In this document: positions 52,743 to 62,427 of the stretch, in pieces | Layout: each line of letters opens with the position of its first letter | Position numbering within the stretch: position 1 is the first letter of the stretch | Assembly (NCBI GenBank): GCA_948567375.1 | Contig: OX419758.1 | Span: forward strand, 52,209,001-52,273,000 | DNA length: 64,000 nt | Origin: Lunularia cruciata | Taxonomy: Eukaryota; Streptophyta; Marchantiopsida; Lunulariales; Lunulariaceae | Direction of reading: 5' to 3' | The notes under the pieces: model-generated | Seen by the model: the letters and a program-made list of their open reading frames with translations, nothing else | Databases searched by the model: none | Told to the model about the DNA's origin: nothing | Program-made: the position numbers and the translations under genes

Positions 52743-53744
52743 CAGTCAGTCAGTACGTCTTCCACTCCTACTACAGTTATAGAGGATACTTGGGAGCCAG
52801 ATCTTGGACCCAAGCTTACTGGAGAGGAAAGACGGAGGGTTTTGAGGTTCTTGAGGAGTCACACAAGTTGTTTTGCCTTCAGTATGAAGGATTTGGGTGC
52901 TCTGAAGGGACCTGGTATACAGATTGAGGTGACTAGTGACACACCAGTTTTCCGACGTCCTTATTGATATAGTGATATGGAGAGGACATTGATTCAGAGC
53001 CGGGGTAGTGATCTTTTTGAGGCTGGTTTGGTAGAGATTTCACATGGAGAGTATGCATCAGCGACAATGATGCCAACCAAGAAGGATATGCATGGCAACT
53101 ATACAAATAGGCGGATGTGTGGAGATTATTGTCCTATCAACCGACAGATGAGGGCTGATTGGTATGCCATGCCTACACCGGAGGAGATTTTTGATGCGAT
53201 TTGGCATGCAAAGGTCTTCAATACTTTGGATCTTTGAGCGGGATATCATCAGTTGCCGATCAAGGAGGAGGATAAGTCCAAGACAACATTTTGGGCTATT
53301 GATCCTCACGGCAAGGATGTGTTATATCAGTGGAGGTTCTTACCATTTGGGTTGAAGAACGCTCCTGCTGAGTTCCAGAGGGTCATGGATAGGATCCTAG
53401 CTGGATTGGATTTTGCTCGGTGCTATATTGATGACATTTTGGTTTATAGCACTACTGTGGAGCAGCATGAGAGACAATTGTTGGAGGTGTTTGAGAGGTT
53501 GAGATCTCATGGACTCAAATTACATCCTGGGAAGTGTAGGTTCTTCCACGAGCAGGTTGAGTATTTGGGTCACACTATCTACCCCGGAGGACTTGGTGTT
53601 CAGCAGACCAAGGTGGAGGCTATTGCACATATTCCTTGGCCTACGGATGTGAGCAGAGTGCGAGCATTCCTTGGGTTGGCGAACTTCTATTGCCGCTATG
53701 TTAGAGGATTTAGTGCCATTGCCAAGGCCTTGACAAAGCTGACC
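52743..53744 (+). pseudogene. Element D reverse transcriptase
   Basis: The frame shows GIQIEVTSDTPVFRRPY-stop-YSDMER (consensus RPYRYS), MMPTKKDMHGNYTNRRMCGD, LDL-stop-AGYHQLPI (consensus DLRAGYHQI), FLPFGLKNAPAEFQRVMD, the catalytic CYIDDILVYS (YIDD at 53424-53435), KCRFFHEQVEYLGHTI and FLGLANFYCRYVRGFSAIA. TGA stops at 52965 and 53235 each replace a conserved Arg, as CGA to TGA would. The frame is cut at 53744 by a solo LTR. Confidence 0.93.
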
Positions 53745-54434
53745 TGTAACACCCATATGTGCATGTGTGTGGTATTGTGATATTTAGCTTGGTATTACCA
53801 ATACTTAAGAGATATTATTTATATAGAGATAAAGGATGGTTCTATATTAGTCATGGTTAGCTAAAGTTAGTCATAGCTAAGATAGAGGGAACCTTACTTT
53901 AGAGGAAGTAGAAAAGATGAGCACCACTATTTTGGACTTTAGTGTGTTGACTTGGTATTATTCCTAGGTGTTTGGCTTTGAGGAAAGAGTTGAGAACTCT
54001 TGGGCCCGCAAGCCTTTTTGTTTTGGATTCTTCTTTAGTCCAAGGATAGCCCATTTTAAGGCATCCTTGACTTAGTGGTTGGGTCAAGATAAGACCACAT
54101 GCTTAGGGGAATATGCCCATGTGAATGGATATTCCTTTCTACTTTTTGACTTTACTTGACTTTTAGTCTAGTAACTTGAGTTACTACGGTAATTAGTAAC
54201 TTTGGTACGTAACTATTTCACAAGTATATAAACAAGGGGTGAGGAGGTTCTCAACATCCTTTCATTTGCAACTATCTCTCTCATATTGAGTTCTCTAGTG
54301 AGCAATGTCTTGAGTCTTGGAGTGTTAGCCTTAGAGGAGTATGATGGAGTTGGGGTTCCTTGCCTTCCTAGTCCATGGTGCGCTACCATAATAGCCATCA
54401 AAGGTTCATCCTAAGTGAGAGACAGGCCGGCTCA
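53745..54434 (+). repeat. Solo LTR (A/B family), plus orientation, inside element D RT (L1)
   Basis: 690 bp, beginning TGTAACACCC and ending GGCCGGCTCA (TG...CA). It interrupts element D between AKALTKLT and KTKLTQEWCWGDEQ. No internal retroelement sequence accompanies it, so it is a solo LTR left by LTR-LTR recombination. A clean 5-bp target duplication is not visible (TGACC left, AAGAC right). Confidence 0.85.
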
Positions 54435-54592
54435 AAGACCAAGCTTACACAGGAGTGGTGTTGGGGAGATGAGCAAGAGAGAGCTTTTGTAGAGCTCAAG
54501 GAGAGGTTGACATCTGCTCCTATTTTGAGGAGACCAATCAGGGGACGACCATTTTAGGTTCACACTAATTAGAGTATGTTGGGGCTTGGAGT
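54435..54592 (+). pseudogene. Element D RT/RNase H connection between two insertions
   Basis: KTKLTQEWCWGDEQERAFVE then LKERLTSAPILRRP continues the host RT after the solo LTR. It is followed by F-stop-VHTN-stop-SMLGLG, the start of RNase H (consensus FQVHTDWSxxGLGAVL). Stops are TAG at 54555 (from CAG) and TAG at 54570 (from TGG). The frame resumes at 63118 with VLTQYDDEEKEF. Confidence 0.9.
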
Positions 54593-55287
54593 TGTAAGCC
54601 GTCCTGTCTCTCACTCAGGATGAACCTCTGATGGCTATTATGGTAGCGCACCATGGACTAGGAAGGCAAGGAACCCCAACTCCATCATACTCCTCCAAGG
54701 CTAACACTCCAAGACTCAAGACATTGCTCACTAGAGAACTCAATGAGAGAGAGATAGTTGCAAATGAAAGGATGATGATGAGTACCTCCTCACCCCTTGT
54801 TTATATACTTGTGAAATAGTTACGTACCAAAGTTACTAATTACCGTAGTAACTCAAGTTACTAGACTAAAAGTCAAGTAAAGTCAAAAAGTAGAAAGGAA
54901 TATCCATTCACATGGGCATATTCCCCTAAGCATGTGGTCTTATCTTGACCCAACCACTAAGTCAAGGATGCCTTAAAATGGGCTATCCTTGGACTAAAGA
55001 AGAATCCAAAACAAAAAGGCTTGCGGGCCCAAGAGTTCTCAACTCTTTCCTCAAAGCCAAACACCTAGGAATAATACCAAGTCAACACACTAAAATCCAA
55101 AATAGTGGTGCTCATCTTTTCTACTTCCTCTAAAGTAAGGTTCCCTCTATCTTAGCTATGACTAACTTTAGCTAACCATGACTAATATAGAACCATCCTT
55201 TATCTCTATATAAATAATATCTCTTAAGTATTGGTAATACCAAGCTAAATATCACAATACCACACACATGCACAAATGGGTGTTACA
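54593..55287 (-). repeat. 3' LTR of element A (L2)
   Basis: On the plus strand it starts TGTAAGCCGTCC (decayed from TGAGCCGGCC) and ends GGGTGTTACA, about 695 bp. It lies 158 bp from solo LTR L1 in opposite orientation. Beside its right edge the sequence TTTACCCCCGGAC gives a purine-rich minus strand, the likely polypurine tract. Confidence 0.88.
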
Positions 55288-55335
55288 TTTACCCCCGGAC
55301 TAAGTTTTCACTTTGTCCTCAAAGTGAAGGTCTCT

Positions 55336-55974
55336 CTACCTTCTATGGTACATCTTCAACTTATCATGGTTAATCCTATCAAAGTGTCTTCCTCCCAACT
55401 CCTTGAGATCATAGGTGTAATTGCCCCACACCTTCTCCACTATGAAAGGTCCAAAGTACTTAGGCAAAAACTTCTTTTGCACTCTCTTGAATCGAATGGA
55501 ATCAAACAACATTACCCAATCACCTTCTTTGAAAGTTTCCACCTTCTTCTTGCCTTGCCTCTTGTCATAGCTCTCCTTTTGTTTCCTTTGGGCTTGCTCC
55601 ACTCGAACCATAGCAACTGCTCTTGCCTCTTCCAACTCCATGAGTTGATCCTTCCTTGACTTCTCTGCATCACCTCCTTGTGCTTTCTTCAATCTCCTAT
55701 GAATGCTTTGGAAGGTAGGAAGATCAAAGTGAATAGGTAAGGTAGACTCAATACTATATACCAATTGAAATGGAGAATATCCGGTGGAAGTCTTCATGGT
55801 TGTCCTATACTCCCATAAAACTGCATGAATCCTCTTGTCCCAATGATGTTTAGCCCCCTCCATTTCTGCATCTTTGGCCAACATCATGCACAAGGTCTGA
55901 TTGGTTCTCTCTGCCAAGCCATTGGAATTTGGCTTATAGGATGTAGTTACTCTATGTTTGATAGAGAAATGTCA
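55336..55974 (-). CDS. Element A integrase C-terminal half
   Basis: 193 codons continuing the pol frame after a TGA at 55972. AERTNQTLCMMLAKDA holds the third catalytic residue (Glu of the DDE triad). It is followed by WEYRTTMKTSTGYSPFQLV and the C-terminal GPFIVEKVWGNYTYDLKEL. No chromodomain follows; the frame runs to a TAG at 55336, shortly before the LTR. That stop and one a few codons on could themselves be CAG to TAG changes. Confidence 0.88.
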
Positions 55975-58536
55975 TAGCATGGCTGTAGTAATGCTTCTTG
56001 TAAACTCTCCTCCTCTATCAGAAACCAACTCCAAAGGGCATCCAAACCTAGTGATAATGCGTTCATAAAGAAATCTACCCACTTCATCTTCATTCTTGTC
56101 CCTCAATGGTCTAGCCTCAACCCACTTGGTAAGGTAATCAATAACCACCACAATGTACCAATTGTTCCTTGGGGTTTTATTGAGAGGACCTACAAAATCA
56201 ATTCTCCACTTCTCAAAAGGTCCTAGCAATGGAATTGATCTAAGTGGTGGAGTGGATGTAGACTTTCTAGCAAAAGCTTGACAAACATGACAAGTTTTGC
56301 AATAATCAAGACAATCCTTGAAAATCCCTCTCCAATGGTAACCTGCATCTAGAATCTTGAAAGCAGCCACCTTTCCTGCAAAGTGTCCTCCACATACTAA
56401 ACCTTCATGAAACTCCTTTATGAGTAGGATAGACTCTTCTTTACCCACTGCTCTTTGAAGTAGACCATCTGCTCCTTGGTGAAAAAGAATATCCTCCACC
56501 ATTGTGTAAGGTCTAGATCTTGCTGCAAGGGCCTTCCTCTCCCTAGCATGCATCCCTTCTGGATAGTTACCTCTTGTCACAAAATCCACAATCTCCTTGT
56601 ACTCCATTGGAACCTCTTGAGTGACTGAGATTGTCATGAGCTCCTCATCAAGGAAGGAATCATCCACTGGCTCATCTCCATCATGATCATAGGCTCTTGA
56701 TAACAAATCAGCATTTGCATGTTTCTTTCCTGGCCTATCCTCAATGGTGTAGTCATACTCAGGTAAGAGTATCATCCACCTTGCTAGTCTCCCTTCAACA
56801 TTAGGCTTGTTGAAGATGTACTTCAAAGCCTTGTGATTCGTGACAATGGTGGCTTTCCCCCCAATCAAGTAGTGTCTAAAATTCTTGAGACCAAAGATCA
56901 CTGCCAACCCTTCTCTCTCCATGACAGAGTAGTTCTTCTCTGCTGAAACCATCTGCCTACTAGCATAAGCTATTGGATGATCATGCCCATCTTGGTCTAA
57001 TTGACTAAGAGTGCATCCTATAGCTACATTAGAAGCATTAGTGTAGAGGATGAAAGGCTTACTCCAATCAGGTTTAGCAAGAATTGGAGCTACAACAAGG
57101 GATTGCTTGAGCTCCTCAAAAGCGTTGAGAGCCTCCTTGTCCTCCAAAATCACCATGTAATCTACGCCCTTCTTCATGTAGATGGTCAATGCATAAGCTT
57201 TGTTGGAAAATGAGAAGATGAACCTCCTATAGTATCCAACTATCCCCAAGAATTGGTGTAACTTTGTCAAGCTTGAAGGGAATGGAAGGTCTGAGATTTT
57301 CCTCACCTTCTCAGGATCAACTGCTATTCCATCCTTGGAGATGATGTGCCCCAAAAGTAGACCTTCTTCACATCCAAAAATGCACTTCTCTGGGTTGAGT
57401 GATGCATTTGCCTCATCCAAGCGTTGCAAGACTTTGATTAGGTGCTCAAAGTGCTCCTCCTTGCTCCCATAAACACAAAAGTCATCAATGAAGTCTCTCA
57501 CAAATTTCCCAATGAAAGGTTCAAATACCTTGTTCATGAACCGTTGGAATGTGGCTGGAGCATTGCAAAGCCCAAAAGGCATGACCTTGAAAGCGTAAGT
57601 TCCCCAAGGTGTGGTGAACGTGGTGAGTTGTTGATGCTTTGGTGCAATCTTGATTTGGTTGTATCCACTATAACCATCTCCAAAACTGTACCTCTCATGA
57701 CCTGCAACCTCCTCCAAGATCTCATCAATGAATGGCAATGGGTAGTAGTCCTTCTTGGTAACAGCATTGAGCTTCTTGTAATCCACACATACCTGAAGCT
57801 TGCCATTCTTTTTCTTCACAATGACAATTGGAGACACCCATTCTGAATTCTCCACCTCAAAGATAAATCCAGCCTCCTTGAGCTTATCAATCTCCTCCTT
57901 CACAACCAAAGATATTGGTGGGCTAATGCAACGTTGCTTTTGGCGGATTGGTCTTGCATGTGACTCCACCTCTATCTTGTGCTCCTCCAAGGTGACTTCC
58001 TTCAAATCCTTGTAACTAAAAGCAAACACATGGATGAACTTGCGGAAAATCTCCTCAAATCTCACCTTCTCCTCCTTGGTAACATTTGGACCATACTTGA
58101 GGGTAGATAACCTTCTCTCTACCTCCTCAAGTGTCAATGGTGATTTATCTGGGTCCTTCAAAACCTCTGGCTTAGGTGCAAAATTCATAGCACACAAAGG
58201 ATATACATCTGAATCAGATTCAGATTCATCCTCCTCCGTGGAAGTCTCCTCTTCCATGCTTGTATCCACACCTGAAGCTCCTTCTTCAGAATCTGATTCC
58301 CAATAATCAGAAGATGGTGTATCTGAATGTGAAGTGTTGGTGATGTTAGTCACAGGAACTGTGACTCTATGGTTTGATGGCCCAATCCTCAAGTACCCTT
58401 TGTGCCATCGATCAGTTGTGCGTGCTGCTCTCAACCATGGCCTCCCAAGAAGTAAGTCATAGCTTGAATCCTTCAAGACTTGGAAAGTCATGAGATTTTG
58501 AACTCCCATAACTGAAACTACCACTTTATCCATCAC
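55972..58536 (-). CDS. Element A pol: protease tail, RT, RNase H, integrase core
   Basis: 854 open codons. The start has VMGVQNLMTFQVL and YDLLLGRPWLRAA (protease C-terminus). RT motifs follow: SEWVSPIVIVKKKNGKLQVC, SGYNQIKIAP, VMPFGLCNAPATFQRFM and the active site FVRDFIDDFCVYGS, where FIDD replaces the usual YxDD. RNase H reads FILYTNASNVAIGCTLSQ, YSVMEREGLAVIFGLKNFRH and TNHKALKYIFNK (several catalytic acidic positions changed, e.g. TNAS and TNHK where TDAS and TDHK are usual). The zinc-binding integrase part has CKTCHVCQAFAR, and the core reads WRIDFVGPL and LVSDRGGEFT. It is read in the same frame as gag. Confidence 0.93.
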   Translation of the reverse strand: MMDKVVVSVMGVQNLMTFQVLKDSSYDLLLGRPWLRAARTTDRWHKGYLRIGPSNHRVTVPVTNITNTSHSDTPSSDYWESDSEEGASGVDTSMEEETSTEEDESESDSDVYPLCAMNFAPKPEVLKDPDKSPLTLEEVERRLSTLKYGPNVTKEEKVRFEEIFRKFIHVFAFSYKDLKEVTLEEHKIEVESHARPIRQKQRCISPPISLVVKEEIDKLKEAGFIFEVENSEWVSPIVIVKKKNGKLQVCVDYKKLNAVTKKDYYPLPFIDEILEEVAGHERYSFGDGYSGYNQIKIAPKHQQLTTFTTPWGTYAFKVMPFGLCNAPATFQRFMNKVFEPFIGKFVRDFIDDFCVYGSKEEHFEHLIKVLQRLDEANASLNPEKCIFGCEEGLLLGHIISKDGIAVDPEKVRKISDLPFPSSLTKLHQFLGIVGYYRRFIFSFSNKAYALTIYMKKGVDYMVILEDKEALNAFEELKQSLVVAPILAKPDWSKPFILYTNASNVAIGCTLSQLDQDGHDHPIAYASRQMVSAEKNYSVMEREGLAVIFGLKNFRHYLIGGKATIVTNHKALKYIFNKPNVEGRLARWMILLPEYDYTIEDRPGKKHANADLLSRAYDHDGDEPVDDSFLDEELMTISVTQEVPMEYKEIVDFVTRGNYPEGMHARERKALAARSRPYTMVEDILFHQGADGLLQRAVGKEESILLIKEFHEGLVCGGHFAGKVAAFKILDAGYHWRGIFKDCLDYCKTCHVCQAFARKSTSTPPLRSIPLLGPFEKWRIDFVGPLNKTPRNNWYIVVVIDYLTKWVEARPLRDKNEDEVGRFLYERIITRFGCPLELVSDRGGEFTRSITTAML

Positions 58537-58647
58537 CCCTACTGGTCAAACTTGTTGCTTGTTTGCCATGCTCACCACAAATGTTGAAGGTCTTGAGGGT
58601 ATCATACCCAACTTGTTCATCAACCTTTTTGACATGGCATTCACTGC

Positions 58648-60162
58648 TTATCCTCCATCAACCAATGCATCCTTGATGTTGTGACCATTCACTCTCACAT
58701 CAATCTTGGAGGCATATTCACAAGCCTCCCATGGTGCTGGCTTGGCATCCACCACCCCTATTGATACCGGAACTTTTGCATTCTTCTTCCTCTTGCTCCT
58801 TGTAGAACTCAAACCACCTCTAAGCTCCTTTCTCAAGGTAGGGTTCAAAGCAATTAATTGGCCCATTGTGGTGTTAGCCTTGTGACTACCAACATCCTCC
58901 AACACATTGTAGTTCCATTGTTGCTTTGAGATCAAGAAGTCCTCCATCCCCGACTTCTTCCTTGGAGTCTTTGTTGTTGATGGTGTTGAGATGCGAGTGC
59001 TCCTAGTAGACATAGGAGTATCCTTGCTTGAAGTAAATCCTTGAGAAGAGTGAACATCCTCTGCAAAACGAGCTCTCTTCTTCTCTTGTGCCAAAAGCTC
59101 CAAATTAAGACCCTTGGAGTTTGAGCACTCTCCCTTCTCATACTTGCTCTCAACCACATCTATGGATGCTATCCCCTTACCTTTGTTGGGATTAGGAGCC
59201 ACTCGGGTTTCACTACCTCCTTCTTTCCCTCTATTGGCTCCCTCATAACCCCTTCCTCCATGGTAAGTGGAATTTGGGCAATTCCTTTGGATATGGCCTC
59301 TTCCTCCACAACCAAAACAATTTCTATCATTGAAATTGTTGGCTGGTTGGCCTCCTCTATATGGATAGTTTCCATAACTCCTAGGCCCTCTCCCTACATT
59401 CTGATCCACCTCTCTCTTCTCCCATAGTTGCACCACATTGATCTTGAGATCCGCAAGTTGTTCTGTGATGGTTTGGAGTGGATCTTTTGGTGGAGGTGCA
59501 AGAACTGGAGCAACTACTACTTGTGGTGCAACCCTTGTCACCAAAGTATCAGAAGTTTCACCATACTTGTAGCCTTGAGGAGGATGCACAACCTCCTTCA
59601 CCACCAAATCACTCTCATCCCCTTCCAAACTCTCCTCCATACGAATTGCAATCTTGATAGCTTCAACCTTGGAAGAAGGTTTCTCGTATCCCACCTTGCT
59701 TCTAATTTGTGGTCTCAACCCTCCCACAAAATTCTTGGTGAGCATGGCCCCTATGCCAATCATTGTAGTCTCCACATCATCCCCACCCTTCCTCAACACT
59801 ATGCGAAATCTGGACTCCAACTTTTCCACTCTTTCCACATAAACTCTCACTTTCTCTCCATCTCCTTGCTTGAGAAATGTAACCTCACTCATCAATCTCT
59901 CATAACTCTCATCAGGAAGAAAGTTCTCAATGAGTGCTGAAGTCAAAGTCTCCCAAGACTCCTATTCCCCATCTCTCCTCTCTCTCTTTTGGTATTCTGA
60001 CTCATACCATGTAAGTGCTGCATCCTCAAAGAAATCTGGTAATAATGAGGCCCACTCATTCTTCCTCCTCTCATTGTTTCCTATGCAAGCTCTCTTGAAG
60101 TCTCTCACAAAGGCCTCCACATCTTCTCCATCCTTGCCAAAGAAAACCGGAAGTTTCCCCAT
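58648..60162 (-). CDS. Element A gag with CCHC knuckle and protease active site
   Basis: It starts MGKLPVFFGKDGEDVEAFVR at 60162, breaks at a TAG at 59962 (probably from CAG), then stays open for 432 codons. Gag core motifs are ALIENFLPDESYERLMSEV and VYVERVEKLESRF. The zinc knuckle CFGCGGRGHIQRNC lies near 59280-59330. A Ser/Thr/Lys-rich linker follows. The last codons, NIKDALVDGG, are the protease active-site region (D-G-G, then a TAA at 58648 where Ser is expected). Translation would be continuous with pol but for two stops (58648, 58549). Confidence 0.9.
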
Positions 60163-60396
60163 CTTAACCCCCCACTATCTTTCTTTTCTCTCAATTTTTT
60201 TTTCTCTTTTTTTTTCTCTCACTCTATTACTAATAGAGTATATACATGACTAAAACCATCTGAGAATAATCCACTCTAGGGAATACAAAAGGTTCAGGTT
60301 GCTCCAAGATTTCTATAGTAACATCAAATCCTAGAGTGCAAATTAATCTAACTCTCATGGATAGTTTATCCATAAGTTGAAAGATTATCTCCATCA

Positions 60397-61000
60397 CTAA
60401 TCTTGAGAACTAGCTGATGAAGGTGGTAGTATTTTTGTAGCTGTACTAAGACTCTCTCCAAGATCCTTCACCAAAGTATCCAAAAATACTTTTACTCCAC
60501 TACACTCATGTCCTTTTGGAAGTCCTTCCACTCCACAAACCTCACACAACTCCTTGGTCTTAGATCTTCTCCCTCCTAATCTTGGTGAAGAAGGTCCAAC
60601 ATGCAAACCCAAGTCAAGTAAGCCTCTCCTTTCACTCAATTTCTTGCTCTCAAAGGTCAATGGACATGAACTTGCCTTATGTCCCTTCTCTCCTCATAGG
60701 AAGCACTTAGACTCACTCTTTCCTCCAAGTGGTGTAGGTTTCTGGATCCTCTCAACACTCTCTTCAAATTCTATTGTAAACTCTCTTTTCCTCAAATCCA
60801 CCCCTACAATCACCTCAAACCCTTGGGGAACCTTGCATAATCTCAATTTCCACTCTTGATGACCCTCCATGTTCCCAAGATGAATCTAAACACTCAAACA
60901 TGCTTTTTGTTGATCTCAAACTCCTCATGCATGAGATCTCCACTCTGCAGAATTGACCCTTCCTCACAATGTCACTCCAATCTCCCAACCAGTATGTCAC
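60397..61000 (-). pseudogene. Extra zinc-knuckle leader ORF upstream of element A gag
   Basis: The minus strand reads FEESVERIQKPTPLGGK, then KCFL-stop-GEKGHKASSCP (a CX2CX4HX4C knuckle whose second Cys is now a stop), RRGLLDLGLHVGPSSPRLGG, KTKELCEVCGVEGLPKGHEC and VKVFLDTLVKDLGESLS. The sequence between 61000 and 60815 (CLDSSWEHGGSSRVEIEI) belongs to the same ORF. Element B carries the same segments. This is a second cysteine-rich protein separate from gag. Its role is unknown; some plant gypsy lineages carry additional ORFs. Confidence 0.55.
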
Positions 61001-61527
61001 AGTCCTCTAAAACTTTTTACACTTGATTAAAACTCTAGGATATCTCTCCCTGCAAAATTTTAGATCTTTTCATTGAGCCATTTGGCCTAGACACCTTTCT
61101 ATTCAACACACAAATTTCAGATTTGGTATGAAAACCACCCCCCTCACTTCAAAAACTCATAACGCCCTGCGAAAAACTGATCTCTCTCTCATTTTTGTGG
61201 CAGCAGGTATGATACAATGCAATGAATTGTCTTGAAAATTTTCAGGAAAATTCATTAAAAATTGAAGAAATGGTAGACTCTGTACAATTTTCCAGAGATC
61301 ATGCAGTTGCGGGAGCACTTTACCCTATCAAGTTTCAAAAATTCTAGCCCAGTGCGCATAATAGCTCTCATAATAATTTCAAGTGTGCTAATTGAAAGAT
61401 AAACCAAGATATCATGTGTAGAAATTTCAAGTCCAGATCTGAAACTTGAGATTTTGCCCAAAATCACCTTAATCCCCAAAATCTGCAATCCACCTCACAC
61501 AATCTCTCCAATTCCTCTCATGTGTAC

Positions 61528-62217
61528 TATTACACCCATTTGTGCATGTGTGTGGTATTGTGATATTTAGCTTGGTATTACCAATACTTAAGAGATATTA
61601 TTTATATAGAGATAAAGGATGGTTCTATATTAGTCATGGTTAGCTAAAGTTAGTCATAGCTAAGATAGAGGGAACCTTACTTTAGAGGAAGTAGAAAAGA
61701 TGAGCACCACTATTTTGGACTTTAGTGTGTTGACTTGGTATTATTCCTAGGTGTTTGGCTTTGAGGAAAGAGTTGAGAACTCTTGGGCCCGCAAGCCTTT
61801 TTGTTTTGGATTCTTCTTTAGTCCAAGGATAGCCCATGTGAAGGAATCCTTGACTTAGTGGTTGGGTCAAGATAAGACCACATGCTTAGGGGAATATGCC
61901 CATGTGAATGGATATTCCTTTCTACTTTTTGACTTTACTTGACTTTTAGTCTAGTAACTTGAGTTACTACGGTAATTAGTAACTTTGGTACGTAACTATT
62001 TCACAAGTATATAAACAAGGGGTGAGGAGGTTCTCAACATCCTTTCATTTGCAACTATCTCTCTCATATTGAGTTCTCTAGTGAGCAATGTCTTGAGTCT
62101 TGGAGTGTTAGCCTTAGAGGAATATGATGGAGTTGGGGTTCCTTGCCTTCTTAGTCCATGGTGCGCTACCATAATAGCCATCAAAGGTTCATCCTGAGTG
62201 AGAGACAGGCCGGCTCA
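61528..62217 (+). repeat. Solo LTR (A/B family), plus orientation, inside element A leader (L3)
   Basis: 690 bp; its left end has decayed from TGTAACACCC to TATTACACCC and its right end is GGCCGGCTCA. Leader sequence homologous to element B resumes on both sides (B 41390-41440), showing it is an insertion. It faces the opposite way to element A. No clear target duplication was found. Confidence 0.82.
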
Positions 62218-62390
62218 CAATACAAGATGTACAAAATCACCTCAAAGACATCATAATGAACTATAGGGTATACAAATGGATCTTGGTTCTCTAACATAAG
62301 TTCAGCCCTCTCCTCTCCTAATGTTCTCTCCAAGTGAGCTCTCATAGCCTCCTTTTGCCTAATGTAAAATTGAACGCGGAACATTATCTT
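62210..62390 (-). pseudogene. First leader ORF of element A
   Basis: Minus strand MFRVQFYIRQKEAMRAHLER, then TLGEERAELMLENQDPFVYP and HYDVFEVILYIL, beginning about 40 nt after the primer-binding site. Conserved in element B at 41249-41420. No known domain; it is interrupted by solo LTR L3. Confidence 0.5.
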
Positions 62391-62407
62391 GCCTTCTAGA
62401 GAGGTCC

Positions 62408-62427
62408 CGGCAACGGAACCAAAAATG
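62408..62427 (-). other. Putative primer-binding site of element A
   Basis: Adjacent to the 5' LTR, the minus strand reads TTTTTGGTTCCGTTGCCGGG, resembling the TGGCGCCGTTGCCGGGGA primer site seen in some plant gypsy lineages. The tRNA assignment is inferred. Confidence 0.55.

Noticed and set aside
53745-55287. Reading the inverted LTR pair as one foldback DNA transposon with 690-bp terminal inverted repeats
   Set aside because: Each arm has TG...CA LTR ends, the spacer is element D coding sequence, and one arm is the LTR of full-length element A.
57442-58306. Plus-strand frames opposite element A pol
   Set aside because: Shadows of the minus-strand pol frame; no independent motif.
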